From Flavobacteriales bacterium UBA952 (GTDB lineage: Bacteria; Bacteroidota; Bacteroidia; Flavobacteriales_D; Crocinitomicaceae), in the NCBI GenBank assembly GCA_905182495.1, contig CAJJBU010000009.1, positions 20,848-84,847 of the forward strand: a stretch of 64,000 nucleotides of DNA, given 5' to 3'. Both the position numbers and the translations under genes were made by a program. How positions within the stretch are numbered: the stretch's first letter is position 1; each line of letters begins with the position of its first letter. Shown in pieces: positions 32,501 through 47,500 of the stretch. A model generated the notes under the pieces. It saw only the letters and a program-made list of their open reading frames with translations, did no database searches and was not told the origin of the DNA.

Positions 32501-35500
32501 GTCGTCGTCTGACTTCCGGCAGCTGTAAACGTAAGACCATTCCAGTCAAAAGGTAACTCGGTATCACATACCGTAGTATCTGTTGTACTCGTTAATGTTG
32601 GATTCTCACTAACATTCAAGGTCACTATAGAATCACAACCTGTAACCAAACTTGTCAAGGTCGTCGTCTGACTTCCGCGCAGCTGTAAACGTAAGACCAT
32701 TCCAGTCAAAAGGTAACTCGGTATCACATACCGTAGTATCTGTTGTACTCGTTAATGTTGGATTCTCACTAACATTCAAGGTCACTATAGAATCACAGCC
32801 TGTTACCAAACTTGTCAAGGTCGTCGTCTGACTTCCGCGCAGCTGTAAACGTAAGACCATTCCAGTCAAAAGGTAACTCGGTATCACATACCGTAGTATC
32901 TGTTGTACTCGTTAATGTTGGATTCTCACTAACATTCAAGGTCACTATAGAATCACAGCCTGTTACCAAACTTGTCAAGGTCGTCGTCTGACTTCCGCCA
33001 GCTGTAAACGTAAGACCATTCCAGTCAAAAGGTAGCTCGGTATCACATACCGTAGTATCTGTTGTACTCGTTAATGTTGGATTCTCACTAACATTCAAGG
33101 TCACTATAGAATCACAGCCTGTTACCAAACTTGTCAAGGTCGTCGTCTGACTTCCGGCAGCTGTAAAAGTAAGACCATTCCAGTCAAAAGGTAGCTCGGT
33201 ATCACATACCGTAGTATCTGTTGTACTCGTTAATGTTGGATTCATCGTAACATTCAAGGTCGCTAAGGAATCACAACCTGTTGAACTTAATAGAGAAGCC
33301 GTTTGAGATGATGCTCCCGTAAACGTAAGACCGTTCCAATCAAAGGGAACCTCGGTATCACATACCGTAGTATCTGTACTACTCAATAAGGTGCTGTTTA
33401 CGGAAAGGTTTAATGTCGCCAAGGAATCACAACCTGTTACCAAACTTGTTAAGGTTGCGGTCTGACTTCCGGCAGCTGTAAACGTAAGACCGTTCCAGGA
33501 AAAAGGTAGCTGGTTGTCACAAATCGTTTGATCGGTTGTACTCGTTAATGTTGGATTCTCTGTAACATTCAAGGTCACTATAGAATCACAACCTGTTACC
33601 AAACTTGTCAAGGTCGTCGTCTGACTTCCGGCAGCTGTAAACGTAAGACCATTCCAGTCAAAAGGTAACTCGGTATCACATACCGTAGTATCTGTTGTAC
33701 TCGTTAATGTTGGATTCTCACTAACATTCAAGGTCACTATAGAATCACAACCTGTTACCAAACTTGTCAAGGTCGTCGTCTGACTTCCGCGCAGCTGTAA
33801 ACGTAAGACCATTCCAGTCAAAAGGTAACTCGGTATCACATACCGTAGTATCTGTTGTACTCGTTAATGTTGGATTCTCACTAACATTCAAGGTCACTAT
33901 AGAATCACAACCTGTTACCAAACTTGTCAAGGTCGCCGTCTGACTTCCCGCAGCTGTAAACGTAAGACCATTCCAGTCAAAAGGTAACTCGGTATCACAT
34001 ACCGTAGTATCTGTTGTACTCGTTAATGTTGGATTCTCACTAACATTCAAGGTCACTATAGAATCACAGCCTGTTACCAAACTTGTCAAGGTCGTCGTCT
34101 GACTTCCGCCAGCTGTAAACGTAAGACCATTCCAGTCAAAAGGTAACTCGGTATCACATACCGTAGTATCTGTTGTACTCGTTAATGTTGGATTCTCACT
34201 AACATTCAAGGTCACTATAGAATCACAACCTGTTACCAAACTTGTCAAGGTCGTCGTCTGACTTCCGGCAGCTGTAAACGTAAGACCATTCCAGTCAAAA
34301 GGTAGCTCGGTATCACATACCGTAGTATCTGTTGTACTCGTTAATGTTGGATTCATCGTAACATTCAAGGTCGCTAAGGAATCACAACCTGTTGAACTTA
34401 ATAGAGAAGCCGTTTGAGATGATGCTCCCGTAAACGTAAGACCGTTCCAATCAAAGGGAACCTCGGTATCACATACCGTAGTATCTGTACTACTCAATAA
34501 GGTGCTGTTTACGGAAAGGTTTAATGTCGCCAAGGAATCACAACCTGTTACCAAACTTGTCAAGGTCGCCGTCTGACTTCCGGCAGCTGTAAACGTAAGA
34601 CCATTCCAGTCAAAAGGTAGCTCGGTATCACATACCGTAGTATCTGTTGTACTCGTTAATGTTGGATTCTCGTAACATTCAAGGTCACTATAGAATCACA
34701 ACCTGTTACCAAACTTGTCAAGGTCGTCGTCTGACTTCCGGCAGCTGTAAACGTAAGACCATTCCAGTCAAAAGGTAGCTCGGTATCACATACCGTAGTA
34801 TCTGTTGTACTCGTTAATGTTGGATTCTCACTAACATTCAAGGTCACTATAGAATCACAACCTGTTACCAAACTTGTCAAGGTCGTCGTCTGACTTCCGG
34901 CAGCTGTAAACGTAAGACCATTCCAGTCAAAAGGTAACTCGGTATCACATACCGTAGTATCTGTTGTACTCGTTAATGTTGGATTCTCACTAACATTCAA
35001 GGTCACTATAGAATCACAGCCTGTTACCAAACTTGTCAAGGTCGTCGTCTGACTTCCGGCAGCTGTAAACGTAAGACCATTCCAGTCAAAAGGTAACTCG
35101 GTATCACATACCGTAGTATCTGTTGTACTCGTTAATGTTGGATTCTCACTAACATTCAAGGTCACTATAGAATCACAACCTGTTACCAAACTTGTCAAGG
35201 TCGTCGTCTGACTTCCGGCAGCTGTAAACGTAAGACCATTCCAGTCAAAAGGTAACTCGGTATCACATACCGTAGTATCTGTTGTACTCGTTAATGTTGG
35301 ATTCATCGTAACATTCAAGGTCGCTAAGGAATCACAACCTGTTGAACTTAATAGAGAAGCCGTTTGAGATGATGCTCCCGTAAACGTAAGACCGTTCCAA
35401 TCAAAGGGAACCTCGGTATCACATACCGTAGTATCTGTACTACTCAATAAGGTGCTGTTTACGGAAAGGTTTAATGTCGCCAAGGAATCACAACCTGTTA

Positions 35501-38500
35501 CCAAACTTGTCAAGGTCGCGTCTGACTTCCGGCAGCTGTAAACGTAAGACCATTCCAGTCAAAAGGTAGCTCGGTATCACATACCGTAGTATCTGTTGTA
35601 CTCGTTAATGTTGGATTCTCTGTAACATTCAAGGTCACTATAGAATCACAACCTGTAACCAAACTTGTCAAGGTCGCCGTCTGACTTCCGCGCAGCTGTA
35701 AACGTAAGACCATTCCAGTCAAAAGGTAACTCGGTATCACATACCGTAGTATCTGTTGTACTCGTTAATGTTGGATTCTCACTAACATTCAAGGTCACTA
35801 TAGAATCACAGCCTGTTACCAAACTTGTCAAGGTCGTCGTCTGACTTCCGCCAGCTGTAAACGTAAGACCATTCCAGTCAAAAGGTAACTCGGTATCACA
35901 TACCGTAGTATCTGTTGTACTCGTTAATGTTGGATTCTCACTAACATTCAAGGTCACTATAGAATCACAACCTGTTACCAAACTTGTCAAGGTCGTCGTC
36001 TGACTTCCCGCAGCTGTAAACGTAAGACCATTCCAGTCAAAAGGTAGCTCGGTATCACATACCGTAGTATCTGTTGTACTCGTTAATGTTGGATTCATCG
36101 TAACATTCAAGGTCGCTAAGGAATCACAACCTGTTGAACTTAATAGAGAAGCCGTTTGAGATGATGCTCCCGTAAACGTAAGACCGTTCCAATCAAAGGG
36201 AACCTCGGTATCACATACCGTAGTATCTGTACTACTCAATAAGGTGCTGTTTACGGAAAGGTTTAATGTCGCCAAGGAATCACAACCTGTTACCAAACTT
36301 GTTAAGGTTGCGGTCTGACTTCCGGCAGCTGTAAACGTAAGACCGTTCCAGGAAAAAGGTAGCTGGTTGTCACAAATCGTTTGATCGGTTGTACTCGTTA
36401 ATGTTGGATTCTCTGTAACATTCAAGGTCACTATAGAATCACAACCTGTAACCAAACTTGTCAAGGTCGTCGTCTGACTTCCGGCAGCTGTAAACGTAAG
36501 ACCATTCCAGTCAAAAGGTAACTCGGTATCACATACCGTAGTATCTGTTGTACTCGTTAATGTTGGATTCTCACTAACATTCAAGGTCACTATAGAATCA
36601 CAACCTGTAACCAAACTTGTCAAGGTCGTCGTCTGACTTCCGGCAGCTGTAAACGTAAGACCATTCCAGTCAAAAGGTAACTCGGTATCACATACCGTAG
36701 TATCTGTTGTACTCGTTAATGTTGGATTCTCACTAACATTCAAGGTCACTATAGAATCACAGCCTGTTACCAAACTTGTCAAGGTCGTCGTCTGACTTCC
36801 GCGCAGCTGTAAACGTAAGACCATTCCAGTCAAAAGGTAACTCGGTATCACATACCGTAGTATCTGTTGTACTCGTTAATGTTGGATTCTCACTAACATT
36901 CAAGGTCACTATAGAATCACAACCTGTAACCAAACTTGTCAAGGTCGTCGTCTGACTTCCCGCAGCTGTAAACGTAAGACCATTCCAGTCAAAAGGTAAC
37001 TCGGTATCACATACCGTAGTATCTGTTGTACTCGTTAATGTTGGATTCTCACTAACATTCAAGGTCACTATAGAATCACAGCCTGTAACCAAACTTGTCA
37101 AGGTCGTCGTCTGACTTCCGCGCAGCTGTAAACGTAAGACCATTCCAGTCAAAAGGTAACTCGGTATCACATACCGTAGTATCTGTTGTACTCGTTAATG
37201 TTGGATTCTCACTAACATTCAAGGTCACTATAGAATCACAACCTGTAACCAAACTTGTCAAGGTCGTCGTCTGACTTCCGCCAGCTGTAAACGTAAGACC
37301 ATTCCAGTCAAAAGGTAGCTCGGTATCACATACCGTAGTATCTGTTGTACTCGTTAATGTTGGATTCTCACTAACATTCAAGGTCACTATAGAATCACAG
37401 CCTGTTACCAAACTTGTCAAGGTCGTCGTCTGACTTCCGCCAGCTGTAAACGTAAGACCATTCCAGTCAAAAGGTAACTCGGTATCACATACCGTAGTAT
37501 CTGTTGTACTCGTTAATGTTGGATTCTCACTAACATTCAAGGTCACTATAGAATCACAGCCTGTTACCAAACTTGTCAAGGTCGTCGTCTGACTTCCCGC
37601 AGCTGTAAAAGTAAGACCATTCCAGTCAAAAGGTAGCTCGGTATCACATACCGTAGTATCTGTTGTACTCGTTAATGTTGGATTCATCGTAACATTCAAG
37701 GTCGCTAAGGAATCACAACCTGTTGAACTTAATAGAGAAGCCGTTTGAGATGATGCTCCCGTAAACGTAAGACCGTTCCAATCAAAGGGAACCTCGGTAT
37801 CACATACCGTAGTATCTGTACTACTCAATAAGGTGCTGTTTACGGAAAGGTTTAATGTCGCCAAGGAATCACAACCTGTTACCAAACTTGTTAAGGTTGC
37901 GGTCTGACTTCCGGCAGCTGTAAACGTAAGACCGTTCCAGGAAAAAGGTAGCTGGTTGTCACAAATCGTTTGATCGGTTGTACTCGTTAATGTTGGATTC
38001 TCTGTAACATTCAAGGTCACTATAGAATCACAACCTGTTACCAAACTTGTCAAGGTCGTCGTCTGACTTCCGGCAGCTGTAAACGTAAGACCATTCCAGT
38101 CAAAAGGTAACTCGGTATCACACACCGTAGTATCTGTTGTACTCGTTAATGTTGGATTCTCACTAACATTCAAGGTCACTATAGAATCACAGCCTGTTAC
38201 CAAACTTGTCAAGGTCGTCGTCTGACTTCCGCCAGCTGTAAACGTAAGACCATTCCAGTCAAAAGGTAACTCGGTATCACATACCGTAGTATCTGTTGTA
38301 CTCGTTAATGTTGGATTCTCACTAACATTCAAGGTCACTATAGAATCACAGCCTGTTACCAAACTTGTCAAGGTCGTCGTCTGACTTCCGCGCAGCTGTA
38401 AACGTAAGACCATTCCAGTCAAAAGGTAGCTCGGTATCACATACCGTAGTATCTGTTGTACTCGTTAATGTTGGATTCTCACTAACATTCAAGGTCACTA

Positions 38501-41500
38501 TAGAATCACAACCTGTTACCAAACTTGTCAAGGTCGTCGTCTGACTTCCGGCAGCTGTAAACGTAAGACCATTCCAGTCAAAAGGTAACTCGGTATCACA
38601 TACCGTAGTATCTGTTGTACTCGTTAATGTTGGATTCTCACTAACATTCAAGGTCACTATAGAATCACAACCTGTTACCAAACTTGTCAAGGTCGCCGTC
38701 TGACTTCCGGCAGCTGTAAACGTAAGACCATTCCAGTCAAAAGGTAGCTCGGTATCACATACCGTAGTATCTGTTGTACTCGTTAATGTTGGATTCTCAC
38801 GTAACATTCAAGGTCACTATAGAATCACAACCTGTTACCAAACTTGTCAAGGTCGTCGTCTGACTTCCGCCAGCTGTAAACGTAAGACCATTCCAGTCAA
38901 AAGGTAACTCGGTATCACATACCGTAGTATCTGTTGTACTCGTTAATGTTGGATTCTCACTAACATTCAAGGTCACTATAGAATCACAACCTGTTACCAA
39001 ACTTGTCAAGGTCGTCGTCTGACTTCCGGCAGCTGTAAACGTAAGACCATTCCAGTCAAAAGGTAGCTCGGTATCACATACCGTAGTATCTGTTGTACTC
39101 GTTAATGTTGGATTCTCACTAACATTCAAGGTCACTATAGAATCACAACCTGTTACCAAACTTGTCAAGGTCGTCGTCTGACTTCCGGCAGCTGTAAACG
39201 TAAGACCATTCCAGTCAAAAGGTAACTCGGTATCACATACCGTAGTATCTGTTGTACTCGTTAATGTTGGATTCATCGTAACATTCAAGGTCGCTAAGGA
39301 ATCACAACCTGTTGAACTTAATAGAGAAGCCGTTTGAGATGATGCTCCCGTAAACGTAAGACCGTTCCAATCAAAGGGAACCTCGGTATCACATACCGTA
39401 GTATCTGTACTACTCAATAAGGTGCTGTTTACGGAAAGGTTTAATGTCGCCAAGGAATCACAACCTGTTACCAAACTTGTTAAGGTTGCGGTCTGACTTC
39501 CGGCAGCTGTAAACGTAAGACCGTTCCAGGAAAAAGGTAGCTGGTTGTCACAAATCGTTTGATCGGTTGTACTTATATCTATTATTGATCCGTCTATACT
39601 TATAACATGTTGAGCAGTTAATGCATTCCCACAGGCATCTGTTCCCGCGTAATCGATGGTAATCGTTCCTCCATTACATGCATCAAAGGCATCGGTTACT
39701 GTAGGGCTTAATGTTCCACTGATCAAACACGTACCAATATCACTATTGGTATAAGTAGCATCAGCAGGGGTAGCATAACTATCTGCACTTGCACAATCTA
39801 AAGTCGATGGTAAGCCTACTGGTAAACTTACTGTTGGCGATGCAGGTGGACTTACTGTGATTACATGTTGAGCAGTTAATGCATTTCCACAGGCATCTGT
39901 TCCCGCGTAATCGATGGTAATCGTTCCTCCATTACATGCATCAAAGGCGTCGGTTACTGTAGGGCTTAATGTTCCACTGATCAAACACGTACCAATATCA
40001 CTATTGGTATAAGTAGCATCGGCAGGGGTAGCATAACTATCTGCACTTGCACAATCTAAAGTCGATGGTAAGCCTACTGGTAAACTTACTGTTGGCGATG
40101 CAGGTGGACTTACTGTGATTACATGTTGAGCAGTTAATGCATTTCCACAGGCATCTGTTCCCGCGTAATCGATGGTAATCGTTCCTCCATTACATGCATC
40201 AAAGGCGTCGGTTACTGTAGGGCTTAATGTTCCACTGATCAAACACGTACCAATATCACTATTGGTATAAGTAGCATCGGCAGGGGTAGCATAACTATCT
40301 GCACTTGCACAATCTAAAGTCGATGGTAAGCCTACTGGTAAACTTACTGTTGGCGATGCAGGTGGACTTACTGTGATTACATGTTGAGCAGTTAATGCAT
40401 TTCCACAGGCATCTGTTCCCGCGTAATCGATGGTAATCGTTCCTCCATTACATGCATCAAAGGCGTCGGTTACTGTAGGGCTTAATGTTCCACTGATCAA
40501 ACACGTACCAATATCACTATTGGTATAAGTAGCATCGGCAGGGGTAGCATAACTATCTGCACTTGCACAATCTAAAGTCGATGGTAAGCCTACTGGTAAA
40601 CTTACTGTTGGCGATGCAGGTGGACTTACTGTGATTACATGTTGAGCAGTTAATGCATTTCCACAGGCATCTGTTCCCGCGTAATCGATGGTAATCGTTC
40701 CTCCATTACATGCATCAAAGGCGTCGGTTACTGTAGGGCTTAATGTTCCACTGATCAAACACGTACCAATATCACTATTGGTATAAGTAGCATCGGCAGG
40801 GGTAGCATAACTATCTGCACTTGCACAATCTAAAGTCGATGGTAAGCCTACTGGTAAACTTACTGTTGGCGATGCAGGTGGACTTACTGTGATTACATGT
40901 TGAGCAGTTAATGCATTTCCACAGGCATCTGTTCCCGCGTAATCGATGGTAATCGTTCCTCCATTACATGCATCAAAGGCGTCGGTTACTGTAGGGCTTA
41001 ATGTTCCACTGATCAAACACGTACCAATATCACTATTGGTATAAGTAGCATCGGCAGGGGTAGCATAACTATCTGCACTTGCACAATCTAAAGTCGATGG
41101 TAAGCCTACTGGTAAACTTACTGTTGGCGATGCAGGTGGACTTACTGTGATTACATGTTGAGCAGTTAATGCATTTCCACAGGCATCTGTTCCCGCGTAA
41201 TCGATGGTAATCGTTCCTCCATTACATGCATCAAAGGCGTCGGTTACTGTAGGGCTTAATGTTCCACTGATCAAACACGTACCAATATCACTATTGGTAT
41301 AAGTAGCATCGGCAGGGGTAGCATAACTATCTGCACTTGCACAATCTAAAGTCGATGGTAAGCCTACTGGTAAACTTACTGTTGGCGATGCAGGTGGACT
41401 TACTGTGATTACATGTTGAGCAGTTAATGCATTTCCACAGGCATCTGTTCCCGCGTAATCGATGGTAATCGTTCCTCCATTACATGCATCAAAGGCGTCG

Positions 41501-44500
41501 GTTACTGTAGGGCTTAATGTTCCACTGATCAAACACGTACCAATATCACTATTGGTATAAGTAGCATCGGCAGGGGTAGCATAACTATCTGCACTTGCAC
41601 AATCTAAAGTCGATGGTAAGCCTACTGGTAAACTTACTGTTGGCGATGCAGGTGGACTTACTGTGATTACATGTTGAGCAGTTAATGCATTTCCACAGGC
41701 ATCTGTTCCCGCGTAATCGATGGTAATCGTTCCTCCATTACATGCATCAAAGGCGTCGGTTACTGTAGGGCTTAATGTTCCACTGATCAAACACGTACCA
41801 ATATCACTATTGGTATAAGTAGCATCGGCAGGGGTAGCATAACTATCTGCACTTGCACAATCTAAAGTCGATGGTAAGCCTACTGGTAAACTTACTGTTG
41901 GCGATGCAGGTGGACTTACTGTGATTACATGTTGAGCAGTTAATGCATTTCCACAGGCATCTGTTCCCGCGTAATCGATGGTAATCGTTCCTCCATTACA
42001 TGCATCAAAGGCGTCGGTTACTGTAGGGCTTAATGTTCCACTGATCAAACACGTACCAATATCACTATTGGTATAAGTAGCATCGGCAGGGGTAGCATAA
42101 CTATCTGCACTTGCACAATCTAAAGTCGATGGTAAGCCTACTGGTAAACTTACTGTTGGCGATGCAGGTGGACTTACTGTGATTACATGTTGAGCAGTTA
42201 ATGCATTTCCACAGGCATCTGTTCCCGCGTAATCGATGGTAATCGTTCCTCCATTACATGCATCAAAGGCGTCGGTTACTGTAGGGCTTAATGTTCCACT
42301 GATCAAACACGTACCAATATCACTATTGGTATAAGTAGCATCGGCAGGGGTAGCATAACTATCTGCACTTGCACAATCTAAAGTCGATGGTAAGCCTACT
42401 GGTAAACTTACTGTTGGCGATGCAGGTGGACTTACTGTGATTACATGTTGAGCAGTTAATGCATTTCCACAGGCATCTGTTCCCGCGTAATCGATGGTAA
42501 TCGTTCCTCCATTACATGCATCAAAGGCGTCGGTTACTGTAGGGCTTAATGTTCCACTGATCAAACACGTACCAATATCACTATTGGTATAAGTAGCATC
42601 GGCAGGGGTAGCATAACTATCTGCACTTGCACAATCTAAAGTCGATGGTAAGCCTACTGGTAAACTTACTGTTGGCGATGCAGGTGGACTTACTGTGATT
42701 ACATGTTGAGCAGTTAATGCATTTCCACAGGCATCTGTTCCCGCGTAATCGATGGTAATCGTTCCTCCATTACATGCATCAAAGGCGTCGGTTACTGTAG
42801 GGCTTAATGTTCCACTGATCAAACACGTACCAATATCACTATTGGTATAAGTAGCATCGGCAGGGGTAGCATAACTATCTGCACTTGCACAATCTAAAGT
42901 CGATGGTAAGCCTACTGGTAAACTTACTGTTGGCGATGCAGGTGGACTTACTGTGATTACATGTTGAGCAGTTAATGCATTTCCACAGGCATCTGTTCCC
43001 GCGTAATCGATGGTAATCGTTCCTCCATTACATGCATCAAAGGCGTCGGTTACTGTAGGGCTTAATGTTCCACTGATCAAACACGTACCAATATCACTAT
43101 TGGTATAAGTAGCATCGGCAGGGGTAGCATAACTATCTGCACTTGCACAATCTAAAGTCGATGGTAAGCCTACTGGTAAACTTACTGTTGGCGATGCAGG
43201 TGGACTTACTGTGATTACATGTTGAGCAGTTAATGCATTTCCACAGGCATCTGTTCCCGCGTAATCGATGGTAATCGTTCCTCCATTACATGCATCAAAG
43301 GCGTCGGTTACTGTAGGGCTTAATGTTCCACTGATCAAACACGTACCAATATCACTATTGGTATAAGTAGCATCGGCAGGGGTAGCATAACTATCTGCAC
43401 TTGCACAATCTAAAGTCGATGGTAAGCCTACTGGTAAACTTACTGTTGGCGATGCAGGTGGACTTACTGTGATTACATGTTGAGCAGTTAATGCATTTCC
43501 ACAGGCATCTGTTCCCGCGTAATCGATGGTAATCGTTCCTCCATTACATGCATCAAAGGCGTCGGTTACTGTAGGGCTTAATGTTCCACTGATCAAACAC
43601 GTACCAATATCACTATTGGTATAAGTAGCATCGGCAGGGGTAGCATAACTATCTGCACTTGCACAATCTAAAGTCGATGGTAAGCCTACTGGTAAACTTA
43701 CTGTTGGCGATGCAGGTGGACTTACTGTGATTACATGTTGAGCAGTTAATGCATTTCCACAGGCATCTGTTCCCGCGTAATCGATGGTAATCGTTCCTCC
43801 ATTACATGCATCAAAGGCGTCGGTTACTGTAGGGCTTAATGTTCCACTGATCAAACACGTACCAATATCACTATTGGTATAAGTAGCATCGGCAGGGGTA
43901 GCATAACTATCTGCACTTGCACAATCTAAAGTCGATGGTAAGCCTACTGGTAAACTTACTGTTGGCGATGCAGGTGGACTTACTGTGATTACATGTTGAG
44001 CAGTTAATGCATTTCCACAGGCATCTGTTCCCGCGTAATCGATGGTAATCGTTCCTCCATTACATGCATCAAAGGCGTCGGTTACTGTAGGGCTTAATGT
44101 TCCACTGATCAAACACGTACCAATATCACTATTGGTATAAGTAGCATCGGCAGGGGTAGCATAACTATCTGCACTTGCACAATCTAAAGTCGATGGTAAG
44201 CCTACTGGTAAACTTACTGTTGGCGATGCAGGTGGACTTACTGTGATTACATGTTGAGCAGTTAATGCATTTCCACAGGCATCTGTTCCCGCGTAATCGA
44301 TGGTAATCGTTCCTCCATTACATGCATCAAAGGCGTCGGTTACTGTAGGGCTTAATGTTCCACTGATCAAACACGTACCAATATCACTATTGGTATAAGT
44401 AGCATCGGCAGGGGTAGCATAACTATCTGCACTTGCACAATCTAAAGTCGATGGTAAGCCTACTGGTAAACTTACTGTTGGCGATGCAGGTGGACTTACT

Positions 44501-47500
44501 GTGATTACATGTTGAGCAGTTAATGCATTTCCACAGGCATCTGTTCCCGCGTAATCGATGGTAATCGTTCCTCCATTACATGCATCAAAGGCGTCGGTTA
44601 CTGTAGGGCTTAATGTTCCACTGATCAAACACGTACCAATATCACTATTGGTATAAGTAGCATCGGCAGGGGTAGCATAACTATCTGCACTTGCACAATC
44701 TAAAGTCGATGGTAAGCCTACTGGTAAACTTACTGTTGGCGATGCAGGTGGACTTACTGTGATTACATGTTGAGCAGTTAATGCATTTCCACAGGCATCT
44801 GTTCCCGCGTAATCGATGGTAATCGTTCCTCCATTACATGCATCAAAGGCGTCGGTTACTGTAGGGCTTAATGTTCCACTGATCAAACACGTACCAATAT
44901 CACTATTGGTATAAGTAGCATCGGCAGGGGTAGCATAACTATCTGCACTTGCACAATCTAAAGTCGATGGTAAGCCTACTGGTAAACTTACTGTTGGCGA
45001 TGCAGGTGGACTTACTGTGATTACATGTTGAGCAGTTAATGCATTTCCACAGGCATCTGTTCCCGCGTAATCGATGGTAATCGTTCCTCCATTACATGCA
45101 TCAAAGGCGTCGGTTACTGTAGGGCTTAATGTTCCACTGATCAAACACGTACCAATATCACTATTGGTATAAGTAGCATCGGCAGGGGTAGCATAACTAT
45201 CTGCACTTGCACAATCTAAAGTCGATGGTAAGCCTACTGGTAAACTTACTGTTGGCGATGCAGGTGGACTTACTGTGATTACATGTTGAGCAGTTAATGC
45301 ATTTCCACAGGCATCTGTTCCCGCGTAATCGATGGTAATCGTTCCTCCATTACATGCATCAAAGGCGTCGGTTACTGTAGGGCTTAATGTTCCACTGATC
45401 AAACACGTACCAATATCACTATTGGTATAAGTAGCATCGGCAGGGGTAGCATAACTATCTGCACTTGCACAATCTAAAGTCGATGGTAAGCCTACTGGTA
45501 AACTTACTGTTGGCGATGCAGGTGGACTTACTGTGATTACATGTTGAGCAGTTAATGCATTTCCACAGGCATCTGTTCCCGCGTAATCGATGGTAATCGT
45601 TCCTCCATTACATGCATCAAAGGCGTCGGTTACTGTAGGGCTTAATGTTCCACTGATCAAACACGTACCAATATCACTATTGGTATAAGTAGCATCGGCA
45701 GGGGTAGCATAACTATCTGCACTTGCACAATCTAAAGTCGATGGTAAGCCTACTGGTAAACTTACTGTTGGCGATGCAGGTGGACTTACTGTGATTACAT
45801 GTTGAGCAGTTAATGCATTTCCACAGGCATCTGTTCCCGCGTAATCGATGGTAATCGTTCCTCCATTACATGCATCAAAGGCGTCGGTTACTGTAGGGCT
45901 TAATGTTCCACTGATCAAACACGTACCAATATCACTATTGGTATAAGTAGCATCGGCAGGGGTAGCATAACTATCTGCACTTGCACAATCTAAAGTCGAT
46001 GGTAAGCCTACTGGTAAACTTACTGTTGGCGATGCAGGTGGACTTACTGTGATTACATGTTGAGCAGTTAATGCATTTCCACAGGCATCTGTTCCCGCGT
46101 AATCGATGGTAATCGTTCCTCCATTACATGCATCAAAGGCGTCGGTTACTGTAGGGCTTAATGTTCCACTGATCAAACACGTACCAATATCACTATTGGT
46201 ATAAGTAGCATCGGCAGGGGTAGCATAACTATCTGCACTTGCACAATCTAAAGTCGATGGTAAGCCTACTGGTAAACTTACTGTTGGCGATGCAGGTGGA
46301 CTTACTGTGATTACATGTTGAGCAGTTAATGCATTTCCACAGGCATCTGTTCCCGCGTAATCGATGGTAATCGTTCCTCCATTACATGCATCAAAGGCGT
46401 CGGTTACTGTAGGGCTTAATGTTCCACTGATCAAACACGTACCAATATCACTATTGGTATAAGTAGCATCGGCAGGGGTAGCATAACTATCTGCACTTGC
46501 ACAATCTAAAGTCGATGGTAAGCCTACTGGTAAACTTACTGTTGGCGATGCAGGTGGACTTACTGTGATTACATGTTGAGCAGTTAATGCATTTCCACAG
46601 GCATCTGTTCCCGCGTAATCGATGGTAATCGTTCCTCCATTACATGCATCAAAGGCGTCGGTTACTGTAGGGCTTAATGTTCCACTGATCAAACACGTAC
46701 CAATATCACTATTGGTATAAGTAGCATCGGCAGGGGTAGCATAACTATCTGCACTTGCACAATCTAAAGTCGATGGTAAGCCTACTGGTAAACTTACTGT
46801 TGGCGATGCACAAATAACATCTGAGAGGGTAATACTTGCAGAAGCAGTACAACCTGAGTTATCTACAGCCGTAAAAGTATAGGAACCCGCCGTCAAGGAA
46901 CTAACGGTATAGCTACCGCCAGAACTAGTGATCTCATTTCCGACTGGATCACCTGATGACGTTCCTGTCCAGCTGACGTTAACGGGTAGGGAACTACTTG
47001 AAACAGTAACTCCTATGGAACCCGAATTTATATCTACGCAAGTAGGGTTTGTATCGTCTAATGTCAAAGAAACTGCAGCCGGCTGATTAACTGTTACTAT
47101 TGACGAATTCGTGCAACCATCTGAAGATGTAACGGTTAAAGTATACGTATCATTTGATAGATTCGTGAAAGTATGAGAAGTCGTAACAATGTTCGATAAT
47201 ATGTCGACTTGATTACCTGCTCCATCCGTCAACTCTACAGTATAATTTGCCGCTCCGTCCCAAGATGCTGCTATTTCACCATCAGTAAGTCCAAAACAGC
47301 TTATATCAGAAGCCACACCTGAAATTGAACAAGGTAAGATAATTGAACAATCAGTAGTACCTAAACCATTATATTGAACTAATTCCAAATACCCTGCTGT
47401 ATTCGAATAATTCGTAACCAATAACATATAAATGTCTCCTGTCTGTACTGCATTAATGTTGGCATATTCAATCGATGCCACTGAATACGAACAGTCGATT

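Noticed and set aside
26573..38807. Twelve separate small repeat-protein genes on the minus strand
   Set aside because: They are consecutive pieces of one gene: each restarts only after a one-base indel, often from an internal codon, and the full span becomes a whole number of codons when the indels are reconciled.
39591..46808. CRISPR-like array
   Set aside because: The 258-bp units are directly tandem, coding and without unique spacers; no cas genes are nearby.
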